A stretch of DNA of 64,000 nt. It comes from Lentisphaerae bacterium GWF2_49_21 (GTDB lineage Bacteria; Verrucomicrobiota; Lentisphaeria; Victivallales; GWF2-50-93). The translations under genes and the position numbers were made by a program. The stretch lies in contig MHBH01000063.1 of the NCBI GenBank assembly GCA_001804805.1, positions 1-64,000 on the forward strand, in the 5' to 3' direction. Below are positions 63,327-64,000 of this stretch, piece after piece (the stretch's first letter is position 1; every line of letters begins with the position of its first letter). The notes below the pieces were generated by a model. The model searched no databases. It was not told the DNA's origin and worked only from the letters and a program-made list of their open reading frames with translations.

Positions 63327-64000
63327 CTAAAATCTCCTTACCACCAGGCTGACGGCATTGCCGTTCGGATCCAGATTGTTCAGCAGGACAGTTTTTATGT
63401 TTTTCGAATATCCTTCAGCAGGAATATGCAGTTTTTCAGCTTCAGGAATTCTTGATGTGGTCTTGACTCCGGGGACAAACTGCTTTTCCAAGATGCTTAA
63501 CGCCGCGTGCAGCTGCAGGATTCCACCGGTTCCGAAAGTTTCTCCAATCAGAGGTTTTACCGTGGTCGTCAACTTATTGTCTCCGAAGACATTTCCTATG
63601 GCGACCGCTTCGGCATTGTCCATATCCGGCATTCCGTTCGCGCTGGCAAGCACGAATTCCACATCGCAAGGATTAAGCTTAGAATTATCGATAGCAGTTG
63701 TCATGGCTTCTTCGACTGCCATCGATTTCAGTCCTCCGGGAGATCCAGCCAAACCGGCACCGGAAATTTCACCAAGGATATGCGCTCCGCGTTTCAATGC
63801 GGAATCCAGATCTTCCAGCACGAGCATTCCGGCACCTTCTCCCATTACTGTTCCTCCTGCAGTGCTGTCAAACGGCACGCAGGCGTTTTCCTTGGAAGAT
63901 GATGAGAGAATATTTCGCGAACAGCAGAAGCGAAATATTGTCTCATTGAAAGATTCAGCTCCGCCGACGAATGCGACTGGAACACGGCCTGAGGCAATCA
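63327..64000 (-). CDS. degenerate beta-ketoacyl synthase (chain-length-factor-like), 5' end outside the window
   Basis: The open frame runs off the right edge, so about 224 C-terminal codons are seen; a GTG start at 63878 is not needed because the frame continues. The thiolase-like fold is clear: PVAFVGGAESFNETI, then FDSTAGGTVMGEGAGMLVLE. At the first catalytic His (NAHGT in FabF) the sequence is ASANGMPDMD, and at the second (KSMTGH) it is KPLIGETFG, so His becomes Asn and Glu. The protein is thus a KS-beta/chain-length-factor-like partner and cannot do decarboxylative condensation by itself. An active ketosynthase probably lies beyond the edge. Confidence 0.78.
   Translation of the reverse strand, partial: IASGRVPVAFVGGAESFNETIFRFCCSRNILSSSSKENACVPFDSTAGGTVMGEGAGMLVLEDLDSALKRGAHILGEISGAGLAGSPGGLKSMAVEEAMTTAIDNSKLNPCDVEFVLASANGMPDMDNAEAVAIGNVFGDNKLTTTVKPLIGETFGTGGILQLHAALSILEKQFVPGVKTTSRIPEAEKLHIPAEGYSKNIKTVLLNNLDPNGNAVSLVVRRF

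Overview
The window is about 64 kb of dense bacterial chromosome, with no rRNA, tRNA, CRISPR array, prophage or intact insertion sequence that I could find. Gene content points to an anaerobic, carbohydrate-degrading bacterium of the PVC superphylum, most likely Lentisphaerota or a relative. This rests on rubrerythrin, a Fe-S serine deaminase, several glycoside hydrolases (GH125, GH2, GH42, a GHL6-like protein), B12 salvage genes, many secreted lipoproteins, zinc-ribbon membrane proteins and verrucomicrobial-looking intergenic repeats. The taxonomic call is an inference from content, not from a marker phylogeny.

Layout. 0-8.4 kb: a SNF2/SWIM helicase, a zinc-ribbon membrane protein, a sugar-nucleotide epimerase, a methionine-synthase reactivation domain protein, a methyltransferase, a PHP phosphoesterase and rpsT. 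8.5-12.3 kb: the nusA-infB-rbfA translation/transcription operon behind a clear sigma70-type promoter and a leader hairpin. 12.4-17.3 kb: a flavin reductase-like protein, an unknown secreted protein, a DUF1835 protein with TspO, and a DHH phosphoesterase. 17.3-19.2 kb: a cobalamin riboswitch with an intrinsic terminator, followed by a 32-residue peptide gene and a radical SAM/SPASM enzyme; this looks like the CbpA/CbpB type of peptide-modifying (RiPP-like) locus. 19.2-26 kb: secreted and membrane proteins, PpnP, nitroreductase and an AI-2E-type transporter. 26-34.5 kb: argD-argF, glycogen phosphorylase, a deoxyribosyltransferase-like protein with dUTPase, cobU and cobT. 34.6-53 kb: glycoside hydrolases, BirA, a run of secreted lipoproteins, a toxin-antitoxin remnant and serine dehydratase. 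53-56.5 kb: repeat-rich spacers, rubrerythrin and a second zinc-ribbon membrane protein. 56.5-64 kb (minus strand): a probable biosynthetic cluster with a degenerate ketosynthase, TPP-dependent E1 alpha and beta, GT2, an acyl carrier protein, two exosortase-cluster-type hydrolases and GT4. It runs off the right edge.

The most unusual signal is not a gene. A 13-bp palindrome, TGCGAANTTCGCA, occurs 11 times perfectly and about 14 more times with one mismatch, nearly always inside genes. Chance predicts far less than one copy. It usually reads as Ala-Lys/Asn-Phe-Ala with fixed GCG and GCA alanine codons, but in lacZ and the DHH phosphoesterase gene it sits in another frame, so it is constrained as DNA. 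It resembles the behaviour of highly iterated palindromes or DNA uptake sequences.

A second layer is intergenic. Several hairpin families fill the spacers, and two of them begin exactly on stop codons: near-perfect palindromes whose arm contains the TAA or TAG, and elements running from GTAGGGAC to GTACCTAC that supply TAG stops to flanking genes.
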